Shown here: positions 1 through 10,909 of the stretch, in pieces | How the letters are laid out: each line of letters begins with the position of its first letter | Numbering within the stretch: position 1 is the stretch's first letter | DNA from: Castanea sativa | Taxonomy: Eukaryota; Streptophyta; Magnoliopsida; Fagales; Fagaceae | Assembly: GCF_040712315.1 (NCBI RefSeq) | Contig: NC_134021.1 | Coordinates: forward strand, 45,261,501 to 45,325,500 | DNA length: 64,000 nt | Reading direction: 5' to 3' | Translations under genes and position numbers: made by a program | The notes under the pieces: generated by a model | Seen by the model: the letters and a program-made list of their open reading frames with translations, nothing else | What the model was told of the DNA's origin: nothing | The model's database searches: none

Positions 1-1086
1 CTTCAACTCGATCACAACTTTGGCTACCTGCAAGTTGATTACATCTTGATTTGTTTCAGCCACATAAATCTTCAACTTGAATATTACTTACACTATCCGC
101 AAATTGATCAAGGTGAGTATTCAATACAGCGAATATCACTTGCATCTTTTTAAGCATGCATTGTTGCCATAAACCAAAATCACAAGGCTTAGCTTCTACA
201 TGCTTAATGCGTGAATTGTCCATAACACGGGCTCTGATATCAGTTGTTACGAGCACAGATTTTTCTTTTTGTTAATTGCTTCAGGAAAAACAAGGCCTTC
301 AAGTTTGATGATGAAATGTACTATTTTGTGTGAATTCATACTTCCAATGCAAAACTTCTCCCAATAACAATATTTTTCAGCATGTGTTCTTATTCATCAT
401 CAAGCCATAGAAAATAGATGGCTTCACAAGAAAATTATAACATTAAAATTCTATAGAAACGCAATCTTTATTTATTGAAAGTAGATAAAATTTATTGCTT
501 ATTGGTGTCGTAGTGGGGTTGGTTTTTTTTTTTTAATTTTTTTTTTTTTAATGATGGCAGCTTGAAATAGTCTCAACTCTCTCTCTCTCTCTCAAACCGA
601 AAATATTTTTTTTAAGACAATTATTTTGTCAATTTCGGGTAAAATGTCTTGATGATTGTTTGTGGTTTGGGCTGGGTTATTAAAATTGTTGATGATTGTT
701 GTTGGGTTGATGATTCTCGGTAAAAAGGTTTTTTCGTCAATAGATTTTAATTTTATTTATCTTTTGGTCTTGGTCTTCATTTTGGAGGGGGACAAGTTTT
801 TGGAAGAGGGGGCCGAAGTTATGTTTTCTTAGACCCAAATTGAATTAAGGAGTAATGTATAACTGTATACATATATCTTTTTCAATGTCAGAGGGGCCCT
901 TCAACATGAAGTCTGAAAATTTGCTCTGTTATATATTTAAGCTGAACAAAATTACTTCAAAAGAAGAAAAAAAATGATCACGGCAATTATTTCTTTTGAC
1001 TTATTTCTGCTATGAAGGAAATTATTTCATCTTCCTAAAAAAAAAAAAGGCAATAATTTCATTTGATAAAAAAATCATTATAAATT

Positions 1087-1272
1087 GAGAAATGCTACGT
1101 TTACAATATTTTTACAATACTTTCACAACAAATTATAAGTGGTAAATTATTATTTGTTTTAATTTAATTCTACAATTTAAATTATTTTTTACCCATACGT
1201 AACAATTAATAATCTGTCACTTAGGATTTATTGCGAAAGTATTGTGAAAATATTGTGGACATAGTGTTTCTC
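1087..1272. mobile_element. 186-bp MITE (family M1)
   Basis: The ends are inverted repeats, GAGAAATGCTACGTTTACAA at the left and a complementary ending in GTGTTTCTC at the right. The inside is AT-rich with no coding capacity. Related copies lie at 1301-1512, 15350-15537, 15566-15746, 43819-44008 and about 46612-46803, and partial copies at about 46515-46608 and 53745-53850. The recurring arms (ACAATATTTTYACAA, and CACTTAGGATTTRTTG in the opposite sense) define the family. The superfamily is not assigned because the target duplication is unclear in AT-rich flanks. Confidence 0.75.
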
Positions 1273-1300
1273 TTATAAATTAGACAATTGTAAAAGTATA

Positions 1301-1512
1301 AGAAAAATGTTATGCCTACAATATTTTTACAAAAAATCATTAGTAACATATTGTTACAGATTGTTATTGGTGGACAAACAATAATTTTAGTAGTAGGTCT
1401 CTAATTATGACCAATAATAATTTTTTTTTTTGAGAATGATGACCAATAATAACTTAATATTTTTGATTTGCTGTGAAAACGTATTAAAAGTATTGTGAAC
1501 GTAACGCTTCTC
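1301..1512. mobile_element. MITE, family M1, with poly-T interruption
   Basis: Second M1 element in tandem with the preceding one. Its ends read AGAAAAATGTTATGCCTAC and GTGAACGTAACGCTTCTC. A T-rich stretch plus a short repeated piece near 1420-1445 is absent from its counterpart in the right duplicate (15566-15746), so that interruption arose after the segmental duplication or was lost from the other copy. Confidence 0.65.
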
Positions 1513-2329
1513 AATAAACTAGACTAGTAGTGTGTGGTACAGTTTTTAGCTTTAATTCTTAAGCTTTTTTTTTTTTTTTTGTGAAGTCGCTTTAATTCAT
1601 AATCCTAAATCACGGATTTGTCATAACTATGACTCTATAAGAAGTTCACAAATATATGAAATCAAATATGATTAGTGGCAGAACAATAAAATTTGGTTAG
1701 GGGGCCAAGCTAAATATAAAAAAAATAAATCCAAAAAATAACCTTTTAACAAATGCAATTTTCTTACATATATCAAATTATATATATAATATTAATAAAT
1801 AATTAAATAATTTTACTCCTAATTACCATGAAATCAACATCTATTATTTCTTCTAAAATGATAAAATTTCATATATATAATTTTTTTAAAATTAAAAATT
1901 AAAAAAAAGTTTTTATTAAAAAGAATTTACTTATATATTTCTAAGAAATATTATCATGGTATAAGAATAATTATTAGAGGAAAAAAAATAGTGTATTAAT
2001 AATATATAAAATTTTCCATTTTTATCAAATACATTATATACATTTCGAATTAATGAGTTATTAATATTATAAGAGCAATTAGAGGAAACAAAAATGAAGC
2101 ATTAACTATCTAAATAAATGAGTTACGTGTTTTTAGTAAAAATCTAGAGGGGCTGTCATTTACATTTATATCTAAAGATAATTTCTTTTACCAAAAATAT
2201 AAGAGGAATGAGAGATTTTTAAAAAGTTTGAGCCCCCATAGCATTATCGCCAAGAAGTAACCATATTTGCTTAACATTTAATGCTAGTTCGATTCATAAT
2301 CTTAATTCTAATGGTCTTTCTAAATAGGA

Positions 2330-2469
2330 AAATATATAGCTTTTAAAGTAAAAAATCAAGGCAATTAACTTGTTTGATTCAAAAATCACTATAAATTAGA
2401 CAAAGTCCTGTAACATAGCATTCAAAAAAAATAAGGGAAACTAATTTCATCAGAAAAAAGTTTTTAACA
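2330..2469 (+). promoter_or_regulatory. Proximal promoter of TPD1-like copy 1
   Basis: A TATA box (TATAAATTA, 2390-2398) lies 80 bp upstream of the ATG. The block from about 2338 (an AGCTTTTAAAGTAAA core, then GGCAATTAA, then TTTGATT) through the TATA box is conserved ahead of all four TPD1-like copies (TATA at 2390, 10833, 17833 and 61429), although the flanks differ. The conservation is seen directly; promoter function is inferred. Confidence 0.7.
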
Positions 2470-4167
2470 ATGGCTACTTTCATCAAATTTCTTTGTGTAC
2501 TTTTCGTCCTCAGTCTCGTTGGCAAAGGTAAAGGATTCTATCAATGCATACAATCCTGAAGGCATTTCCTTGTTTTAAACAAAAAGATGATATTATACGA
2601 AAATGAACATTTTGTTTTATAATATGAAGGCATATATGCCTTCATATATATGAACGATTATTGTATTTTCAATTTTGAATGTTTTTGGATGTAAGGATTG
2701 GCCATGCTATCCAATCCATCGCAATCTTTCTACCATATATAATATTCACGTCTTTTAAATATGCTTTTAAAGATTTTTATTATGTTTATTTTATTAATTA
2801 TGATATCTTTAGTCCTTGTCTGGGAGGAGAGAATGTAATGAAATGAAAATGAATAAAAAGATTAATTTTAGATTATTCTTCATTTTCTTTGTTTGAGAGT
2901 TTTAATGGAGGGAATGGAAAGTATACTCCCTTATTTGGGAGTTTATGTGGGAGGGAATGGAATGGGTATGAGAGACGCTCATTCCTTTCTATTTCCTTAA
3001 AATTTCAAATTTTCATTTCCCCCGAAATTAGGAAAAATGAGAGAAAATTAAATTAGATTTAATGAATTTTTTACTAAAACTCCTAAAATACCCCTTTATG
3101 TTCAACATTTTATTTTAAAATAACGATCTAATAGTAATATTTTCATAAAATGATTCCATTAAATTCTTTCTGTATTACTCCCAAATACTTAGGTCTTGTT
3201 TGGGAGGAGAGAATGGAATGGAATGGAAAGGAATGAAAAAAATAATTTTGGAATATTCTTTCTTTCTCTTGTTTGGGAGTTTTAATGGAGGATTTTGTTT
3301 GAGAGTTTAAATGGAAGGGAATGGAATGAGTTGGAGGGAACACTCATTCTTTTCTATTCCCTTAAAACCTCAATTTTTCGTTCCCCCGAAATTGGTAGGA
3401 ACAGTAATTCCTTTCCATTCTTTTGTTTTAAAACCTCCAATAAAAGTTACTAAATTCCATTCCATTCCATTTCATTCTTTTCCATTTATTTCTTCTACTT
3501 AAATGCATTTCATTTCATTTCATTCCATTTCTTTTCATGCTCTTATGATCATATCATTCCATTCCCTTATGAACTTCCCAACGAAGCCTTAAATTCCATT
3601 CTTTTCCATTTCTTTATTTTAAAACATCTAATCAAGGTTACTTAATTTCATTTTATATCATTTTTTTCCATTCCTTCCCTTACTTAAATAAGTTCCATTC
3701 CTTTCCATTCCCTTATAATCGTTTCATTTCATTTTGTTTCATTCCCTTATGAACTCCAAAACGAAGCCTTAGAGTCAAGATTATTGCCAGTTTCAGTGTT
3801 CATGTTCATATATGTTGTTCATGCTTTTGAATTTATTTATGTTTATTTAATTTTAGGAAATTGTCAATGCACCCTAAGCCAAGTAACCATCAAACAATCC
3901 AAAACTGGAGAAGTAGTGCAACAAAAGCCAGTGTGGAGTGTGACAATCAACAATGGCTGCCCTTGTTCCCAATCAGATTTGAAATTGTCCTGCAATGGGT
4001 TTCAGACTGTGAAACCGGTTGACCCTTCGGTCTTGTCTCAATCCGGCAATGAATGCCTTGTTAACAATGGTCTGCCAGTTCAACCATCTTCTTCAGTTAG
4101 CTTCACCTATGCTTGGGACACTTCATTTTCATTCCAGCCACTTTCTTCCCAAATCAATTGTTCTTAA
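2470..4167 (+). CDS. TPD1-like small secreted cysteine-rich protein, copy 1
   Basis: Two exons, 2470-2527 and 3857-4167, joined by GT-AG splicing of a 1329-nt intron, give a 122-residue protein. Residues 1-20 are a classic signal peptide (hydrophobic core FLCVLFVLSLV), so the protein is predicted to be secreted. The mature part starts near NCQC and has seven cysteines (22, 24, 54, 56, 65, 86, 121), the LSCNGFQTV and ECLVNNG motifs and an AWDTSFSF block near the C terminus. This is the layout of the TPD1 family, whose founding member is the ligand of the EMS1 receptor kinase in anther development. Most family members have no known role, and none can be assigned here. The start was chosen because the exon 1 ATG and splice phase recur in all copies. 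The intron is filled with Tourist-like repeats. Copy 2 encodes the same protein. Confidence 0.88.
2810..3775. repeat. Nested Tourist-like / GGAATGG-rich elements in intron 1
   Basis: The intron holds at least three overlapping blocks rich in GGAATGGAATGG on one side and CCATTCCATT on the other. Their ends resemble inverted repeats: TTGTTTGGGAGGAG near 2817 and 3195 at the left, and GAACTYCCAAACGAAGCCTTA-like ends near 3570-3591 and 3750-3771 at the right. The terminal GGCTTCGTTTGGGAG with flanking TAA/TTA is typical of PIF/Harbinger Tourist MITEs, which is an inference from general knowledge. The same set lies in the copy 2 intron. Short ORFs here are products of the repeat. Confidence 0.6.
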
Positions 4168-4995
4168 GGAGGTTTCTCAAAGTGCCTAATGTTTTTAGTA
4201 AATTCATTTAAATTAGATGATTTTTCATCTAAGTAAGAGTTTTATTGTTGTACTCGATTTGAATTATGCGGTCTACGTTAATAATAATATCATCGGAAGC
4301 ATTAAATTTTGATTTTCAAACCTTTTTGTGTTGTAGCAAATGCTTTTGTAGTGTAGTTTATTGGCTTTTGTTTTTTTCCCATATAACCCATTAGATCAAG
4401 AAGTCTTTGAATAGAATTTATCTTGTAATCCGTTCCCCCCCTCCCCCTCCCCCTCCCCCTCCCCCCACCCCAAAAGAAAAATAATAATGCCTTTCATCAG
4501 CTAATTAAATATCATTCTCTTCTTTAAAAAAATATCATTCATTAGGTAAATGTCTTCATTACCTTATTAAAATTTAGATTCATACTTCAAAATAATTACT
4601 ATTCCGCCAAGAAAAAATGATAATATTACTATTCAAATATCACTTGAATTTAAACAAAAGAAAAAAACTTTTTTTTTTAAGTAATTAATAAAATGAATCT
4701 TTTCTATATAAAAAAAAAATTACTCGCCTCGATCTTTTACCTAATATTTCACAAAAACTTATATAGGTATAAACCATTTTCATTTTCCTATAATAAATCA
4801 TGGAATGTATAAATAGTAAGTGAGAGATACCTAAAATAAAGATTATAACAATAGACAAAACCAGAATTCATAATTGTAATATAAATATAGAAAATAAAAT
4901 ATAGTATAAACAAAAACACCCAACTAAGTTTTTTTTTTTTCAATCACAAAACCAAGTACATGAAATTAATACCATTGATTTTCCATAGTTTGAGT
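4168..4995. other. 3' flank of TPD1-like copy 1
   Basis: Contains the presumed 3' UTR and AT-rich sequence with no gene. A C-rich microsatellite of CCCCCT type lies at about 4434-4468. The stretch from about 4310 to 4740 is homologous to the 3' flank of copy 2, and also to 9390-9770, where no gene stands in front of it. Confidence 0.6.
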
Positions 4996-5658
4996 TAGGG
5001 GTATATAGCCAACCTACCAAAACCGGCTTAATGTAACCCAACCCGCCAGGTTGAGTCAGTTTTTAGTGGTTGGCAAGTTGGGTTTAGTTATGAAATTTTT
5101 TTTTAATAGTGGGTCAGGTTGGGTGCAGATCATAACACTTACAAACCCGCCTAACCCAACCCAACCCACCAATATATTTAAAATTTAAATTATATATATA
5201 AATATATTATATAATTAATAATGTTTTCTCATATTCTGCTCTTTCTATCTAAAACTCAATTACCTTACAAACCCTAACAATCTTATTTTTCTCTCTGCCA
5301 CTTCCCACTCCCACTCTCCCATTCCACTCCTATTTATTTATAACTGAGTTGAGATACTAGTTCATGTATATTTTGTTTATCAACTCAGATGGATATATTT
5401 TGTTTATAACTGAGTTAGAATACTAGTTTATGAATATTTTATTTATCAACTCAGGTGGCCGGTAGGATATATATTTTTCTTGCTTAAGTTAATAATAATA
5501 GTAATAAAAAAATAATAAGACCTAACCCGATCCATGTGGGTTGGGTTGTACCTTTGTGATGGGTTGGGTTGGGTTAGATTTTTTTTTTTAACCCCCCATG
5601 GTGAGTTGACTCGAAAAATGTCATCAACCTGACCCAACCCGATCCATGCACACCCCTA
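4996..5658. mobile_element. hAT-like non-autonomous element, 663 bp
   Basis: It begins TAGGGGTATATAG and ends TGCACACCCCTA, an imperfect terminal inverted repeat. It is flanked by 8-bp near-identical sequences, GTTTGAGT (4988-4995) and GTTTGACT (5659-5666), fitting an 8-bp hAT target duplication. Both inner arms are rich in GGGTTGGGTT / AACCCAACCC. No transposase is visible. In the right duplicate only the left part survives (20418-20597), and the segmental homology ends inside it. Confidence 0.72.
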
Positions 5659-5945
5659 GTTTGACTGACTTGCACAATGCCTATCCTTTATAACGTGAAG
5701 GACCCAATTGTGTTTTCTATTGAAATAAATTTAGCATACGTTGAAATAGAAAACTGAGAAAATTACACTTTACTATCCTAAACTATGCACTAGATTACAC
5801 TTTGCACCCTAATCTATCCGATTGAATACTTTGAACCTTAAACTATCACAATTGTCACACTTATCACACTTTGCACCTTGGTGTTAATTTTGTTGTCAAA
5901 TTTAATAGAATCTTGCTGCATATGACAAGCACATTCTTCTTGCTT

Positions 5946-6569
5946 GGGTTTTTTTTTTTTTTTTTTTTGCAATTTAACACCAAAATGCTAACAATTTTGT
6001 TAGTTAGCATCGCTTTCAAACTATTTAGGAAACTAACATCTTGAGTCTTTGAGACTTGATTTTACTGTAGCAGCTCGAGTTTGAAAAACTCTAGTTTTAT
6101 GTGGAACTCGACTCTTTGAGGCTCGAGTTCCTAAAGGAAAAACGCAAACTTCAACAACAAAGAAAGAAGAAGGCAGAGATGTTAAGAAAAGAAATAATGC
6201 AAGATCAACAGCAACAACAAAGAAAAGAAAAGAAATGTAGAGATCAATAATGAAGAAGAAAGAAGCAACCCAGTAAAACCGAGCAAAGAAGCAACAATGC
6301 ACAACACAGAAAACCAAAGAAGCAGCACCGAAGCAACCCAGGCGGTGAAGCAACGATTTAGATTGAACCTAGGTGATGAAGCAACGGTTCGGATTAAACC
6401 CATGTGGTGACGGCGGCAAAGACTCCAAGCGAGGTAAATCAATTCGAATTAAACTCCACTTCTAATTCTCACTCTCTCACTCTCTTTAAACCAGATTTGT
6501 AGAAATTCGATCCTTTGGGTTTTGGGTGTTTTCTGAATTTTTTATTTGGGTCATAAGAAAGAAAATCGG

Positions 6570-6639
<70 letters not shown>

Positions 6640-6942
6640 AGATTTACAGAAACCCAAACCTTTGGGTATTTTCTAAATTTTTGATTTGGGTCTTAAGAAA
6701 GAAAATAAGAAGGAAGAACAACAAGAAAAACTAGAGGTCAGTGCAGGAACTGGAACTTGAGTTTTAGAAACTCGAGTTCCACGTGCAATTTAAATGGAAA
6801 TCGAGTCTTAGAGACTCGAGTTGCTACCGTGAACTCGAGTCTAAAAGACTCGAGATGCTAGTTTTCTAAATAGTTTGAAAATATTGCTAACTAACGAAAT
6901 TGTTAGCAAAATTGTGCTATTTTGCCCCCAAAAAAAAAATCC
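5946..6942. mobile_element. Second Mutator-like element nested in the left arm
   Basis: It is bounded by a perfect 10-bp direct repeat CTTCTTGCTT (5936-5945 and 6943-6952) and has inverted arms of about 180 bp (5946-6130 and 6745-6942), each beginning GGG followed by a T-run, then a GCTAACAATTTTG-like block. The interior carries GAACTCGAGT-type repeats and a long CT microsatellite. No transposase is seen. The ORFs inside are low-complexity and are not called as genes. Confidence 0.75.
6572..6635 (+). repeat. (CT)n microsatellite
   Basis: An uninterrupted CT dinucleotide run of about 64 bases within the nested element. The run of Leu-Ser codons in one frame is a consequence of the repeat. Confidence 0.95.
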
Positions 6943-7131
6943 CTTCTTGCTTACGTGGAACAAAGTTAAAAGACTAAAACACCCTTCTTCAAAATCAATT
7001 AAAACAAAGCCCAAAATTTTCCACATCTCCCTCTCTCCCGCGCGTGTCATCCATTTCCCTAAATTCAGTTTCCTGTAAACCCTAAATCCCCAATTCGAAA
7101 ATTGCCTCTACTCCACCATCACTCCACCATG

Positions 7132-7725
7132 AAGAAGGCAGAGAAAAAATATTCCGGAGAGGTAGAATTCAAGAGGTTACTTCAATTCAGTTTTAATAGC
7201 TGTCAGCAAGCCCCAAGAAAAAGAGAAGGATGATATTATTAGTTTTACAAAATAAGCAAAAGCAATTCAGCTTCGAGGTATGATATGATGTGATTAGAAG
7301 CTCTCTGGCTAAACTTTATGCTTCGAGGTATAGACTCAACTCTCAAGTCTCGTGCCAAGGTGTATAAAATAGCTTCATGTGATCTTAGCCGTCCATTGAG
7401 GGAGAGTAGTAACAATTCAGCACCTGAATATTTAGATCTTTTAAGGATGGGACTTGTAGATGCTATTGAAGGCGTTCAGTTTTCTCACATGTCTATGATT
7501 CCCTCTTGTGATTACACTCCATTTCCCAGGAACTGGATCCCCAATCATGAGGAGGTGTTGCTTGAGTATATTAGACTGCAAGACCCAAAATATTTATGTG
7601 ACTTGCACAGATCAATAAAGCGACAAGGTTTAAGCTTGTCAAATGATGAAAACAAAACAAACAATGATTCGGGAAAGGTGTATGGGGTACTGCAAATGAA
7701 TTTTGCTATAGAATTAGAAAGGTAA
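7132..7725 (+). pseudogene. Captured gene fragment inside the Mutator-like element, identity unknown
   Basis: An open frame runs from 7318 to 7725 (135 codons) with normal protein-like composition and no low complexity. It has aromatic- and proline-rich patches (DYTPFPRNWIPNHEE, LLEYIRLQDPKYL) that look like part of a larger globular protein. Upstream, at 7132, another ATG opens a short frame. I do not recognise the family. It sits exactly between the two arms of the mobile element, and no intact start context or domain boundary is visible, so I read it as a captured, probably non-functional exon fragment. It could instead be a transduplicated gene that is still expressed. Confidence 0.5.
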
Positions 7726-8064
7726 GTTAAAGATTTTGAAACTAAATATAGGGAAGAGGATGGTACCCACGCAAGATAGAGGGAGATGTGAAAAAATTTG
7801 AGTTTTGGTTTAATTGGTTTTGAAGAAGGATGTTTTTATTTTTTAACTTTGTTTCATCTAAGCAAGAAGCATATATTTGTCACTTGCAGTAAGATTCTAT
7901 TAAATATAACAGCAAAAATAACACCAAGGTACAAATTGTGATAAGAGTAATAGTTTAGGGTGAGTGTGAATTCGGATAATTTAGGGTGCTAAGTGTGCAT
8001 TCGGATAATTTATAGTACAAAGTGTAATCTAGTGCATAGTTTAGGGTGATAAAATGTAATTTTC

Positions 8065-9389
8065 CCCAAAAACTTAATTTTGCTCCTTTTCAACACCTCT
8101 AACTGAATAAAGCCCAAAGCCCATCTTCAAAGAGATTAAAGAATTCTATCTTCTCTTTAAACTCGATGAATGAAAAGATGAAAAACAGAGGAATTCTCCC
8201 ATAAGCAGTACATGCAATTTCCTATTTATAATAGAATTTAAAGCTTAGCAAGTATATTCTAAAAAAAAAACTTATCATAATGTTGGAAATAGAAACATTA
8301 CCAATCATACTTAATAAATATTGAATTCCAGTTGCTTCAGTATCTTTATACATTGCTAATTTATCCAACAATTAAAAAAAAAGGCAAAATTCAGATATTG
8401 GACCCTATGTAGTGTTTCTTAGGTCCATTTGTTAAAATTTAGTCATGTAGTTGTTTAATGAAATAAGTTAAATGGTTTTAAAAAACAAACTTTCCGGTGA
8501 GAAAACCCATTAGTTAGACTTGAACTTAAACGTTGAGAGGATGTTCAGGTAGGATTTTTAAAATGGTTGAGAGGATGTTTCCAAGATATATAAAATGTTT
8601 TTAATGATACAGTTGTAAATAAATTGAAAACAGTGAACCCCACAGATTTATTCAAATTCATCTATCTCTTAAATCCAGAAGCTTATTTTTATCACAAAAA
8701 AATTTTCATACTTCAAATTTGAAACTTATCATCAATGCCAGCTCTACACTATAAGCAATTAATGCGGTTATCTAAGGCCCCAAATTTAAATTTAATAACT
8801 CTATTTCTCTAATAAGTCCAATTTAAACTCAAACTTATTATTTTTTTTAAACAAAATTATTTTTGTTTAATATACATCAGTTAGGTTACCAAAATCATGA
8901 AACGTTTTTCTTGAGGTAGGGATGACTTGGTATGCTCAGAAGGTTAACAGTAACAATCTTGAGCTTTGTAAGATAACTTTTATATATATTTGAAAAAGAT
9001 TGCTACATTTATATATAGTCTGTGTAGTCTGTATATGCTATATAGTATGAGATAATGATCATGATCATGACGATTACAATATATTCTTAGGTGCTGTCTA
9101 TTGTCTAATCGGTAAGAAGGTTTAGTTATTTATATGAACTTTTCGAGACATAAGAAAGCTAGGAAGCACAAACACTTCATTAAGGGTGCTGTACTTTCAA
9201 CATTTGCACTCAAGGAGAACAAAATGAGTTATTCAACGACTATTACGAAGCAACAAAAGAAGAAGATACAAAAATTTATATAAAATCACAAAAAAATTAT
9301 GAAAAACATTTTTTTAATTTTCAAACCTTCATTTGAATTGTAGCATGTCGTCCATGCTCTTTCATTTAGCATTTACTCTCCTTTCAATT
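8065..9389. other. Intergenic stretch without recognised gene
   Basis: AT-rich sequence with short ORFs only and no domain, repeat family or RNA gene that I can name. Confidence 0.5.
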
Positions 9390-9770
9390 TTTGTGTTATA
9401 GCAAATGCTTTTGTTATTGTATTTTTTTTGGCTTTATTTTTCCCATATACCCCATTAGATCAAGACGTCTTTGGTAAATTCAATAGAATAATAATGCCTT
9501 TCATGATCTAAATAAATATCTTGCATTAGGTAAATGTCTTCACTACCCTATTACTAAAATTTGAATTCATATTTACTTCAAAATAATACCTATTCCCCAA
9601 AGACAAATGATATCATTACTATTTGAATATCACTTGAATTTCAAAACATTACTTTTTTCAACTAATAAAATGAATATTTTCTATACAAAAAAATAACTCG
9701 TCTCTTTAACCCAATATTTCAAATAGGTTCAAAATACAAAATTAAAAATATGTGTGTGTGTGTGTGTGCA
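9390..9770. repeat. Orphan 3' flank of a lost TPD1-like gene
   Basis: This stretch aligns with the downstream flanks of TPD1-like copies 1 and 2 (about 4315-4740 and 19800-20190). Shared landmarks are GTAGCAAATGCTTTTGT-like, CCCATTAGATCAAGA-like, AATGCCTTTCAT and the CATTAGGTAAATGTCTTCA block. No exon 2 precedes it, so the coding part of this paralogue was probably deleted or overwritten. A (GT)n run lies at about 9751-9768. Confidence 0.7.
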
Positions 9771-10000
9771 TAGAGGTACAAAGCAGCTACTTTTTCATTT
9801 TCCTATATAATGCTAAGTGGTTCCAATAAATATTTGTAAAATTTAAATGGTAGGGAAAAAAAATTTTATTTTGGAATAAATAAATAAATAACAAAAATTA
9901 TATAAATTATTAAATTATTTGCTTAGATAGAAAGTTAATTGGATATATTCATTCATTTAAAAGTTTGCTTTGGTAGAAAACTAAAGAGTGAAATACGATG

Positions 10001-10160
10001 TGGGTTCCAGTTAGCTTAACTAGTAAAATCTTTGATGGTTGAAAAAGATATTTGAGATTCAATCACTGCCTACACCAAAAATTGATTGGTGTTTTAATCT
10101 AATAATAAAAAAACTATCATCAAAAGTGGATGCCATATATTTGAAAAACTAAAAAAAATT
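10001..10160 (+). mobile_element. tRNA-derived SINE, family S1
   Basis: 160 bp flanked by a perfect 17-bp target duplication AAGAGTGAAATACGATG (9984-10000 and 10161-10177). A Pol III A-box-like TTAGCTTAACTAGTAAA lies at 10011 and a B-box-like GAGATTCAATC follows about 40 bp later. The 3' end is A-rich. A second, inverted member lies at 42930-43074. It is a retroposed copy and not a functional tRNA. Confidence 0.88.
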
Positions 10161-10552
10161 AAGAGTGAAATACGATGGTATTAAAAGAAAATGAGGTGGT
10201 AGGTTAAAGGAAAGAATTCTCTTATTTATTGTGGAAAAAAAAATAAATAACACATTAAATAAGTTATTAAAATCTTAACTTAGTTAGAATGTAAAATGAG
10301 ATAAATTCATTTAAAACTTTTCTTAGGTGGAAAACTCTCTTAAGTTTTTGTGTTTGGTAGTAAAAAAAAAAGTGTGAAATGAAATCTCTTAACTTTCCTT
10401 ATTTAGCTTGGCTTGAGGTAAAGTTGTTTTCTATTAAAATTTTCTTAAAGACTATCTCATTCTAAGCTAAATAATGGAAGTCAAAATATAATTTTTCAAT
10501 TCATTTAAGGTTGTTATAAAATATAAGAAAATGAGATAGTTTTTTAGGAGTA

Positions 10553-10700
10553 ATTCTTAGGTACTCTCGGAGCACGGAGAATGGTGCTCCCTCCTCTCAC
10601 ATTCATGGTGGGGTCCGCTCATTAAATTCATGGTGGGGTCCACCATGAATGTGAGAAGAAGGAGCACCATTTCACTATACTCCGGGAGTATCTAAGAATT
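10553..10700. mobile_element. 148-bp MITE (family M2), near-perfect hairpin
   Basis: The arms AATTCTTAGGTACTC and GAGTATCTAAGAATT are inverted, and the inner parts (GGAGAATGGTGCTCC, CACATTCATGGTGG) also pair, so the whole element folds on itself. A second copy is at 44944-45092. It sits about 200 bp upstream of TPD1-like copy 3 and is absent at the matching place upstream of copy 4. Confidence 0.82.
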
Positions 10701-10779
10701 TTCTGTTTTTTAGAATATGCTTATTGCATACTAAATTAAAAAGGCCTTTATAATTAAATAGTAATAAATTTCTATTTGA

Positions 10780-10909
10780 ATAGCTTTAAAGTAAAAGATC
10801 ACAGCAATTAATTTATTTGATTTGGAAATCACTATAAATTACACAAGACCCTATTACATTTCCATTAAAGAAAAAGGAGAGAAACTAAGTAGCGGTATTG
10901 GTTTTGGCA
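10780..10909 (+). promoter_or_regulatory. Proximal promoter of TPD1-like copy 3
   Basis: TATAAATTA at 10833-10841, 77 bp before the ATG, preceded by the AAAGTAAAAGATCA and GCAATTAATT blocks shared with the other copies. Homology to copy 4 extends about 500 bp farther upstream. Confidence 0.7.

Larger units (their letters stand above)
1..2330. other. Non-coding upstream flank of TPD1-like copy 1
   Basis: No supportable gene. It holds poly-T/poly-A tracts, a short CT run near 578-593, two MITEs (1087-1272 and 1301-1512), and very AT-rich sequence from 1690 to 2240. Near 1046-1086 a short stretch resembles the proximal promoter of the TPD1-like genes (a GGCAAT-like block followed by a TATAAATT-like block). 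It may be a relic of an older copy, but the match is weak. Confidence 0.6.
1..5176. repeat. Segmental duplication, left copy
   Basis: This segment matches 14248-20597 almost base for base, in the same orientation, apart from insertions and deletions. It carries the upstream flank, the complete TPD1-like copy 1 and its 3' flank. The match already holds at base 1, so the true left end lies outside the window. Homology ends in an AT-rich stretch inside a hAT-like element near 5176. Seen directly in the sequence; the duplication mechanism is not evident. Confidence 0.93.
5758..8064. mobile_element. Mutator-like element with captured sequence (candidate Pack-MULE)
   Basis: Long inverted arms: 5758-5945 continued at 6943-7060 on the left, and about 7780-8064 on the right, roughly 300 bp per arm once the nested insertion is removed. 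Both termini read GAAAATTACA in the inward direction. Flanks GAAAACTGA (5749-5757) and AAAAACTTA (8068-8076) are a possible decayed 9-bp target duplication, offset by a few bases. The interior, about 7065-7775, holds a 135-residue ORF not related to transposase. The left arm is split by a second element (5946-6942). MULE class is inferred from arm length and the 9-bp target size. Confidence 0.72.

Noticed and set aside
6033..6734. Several ORFs of 60-106 codons on both strands
   Set aside because: They lie in the arms and CT repeat of a transposon, are low in complexity and overlap each other. No domain is recognisable.
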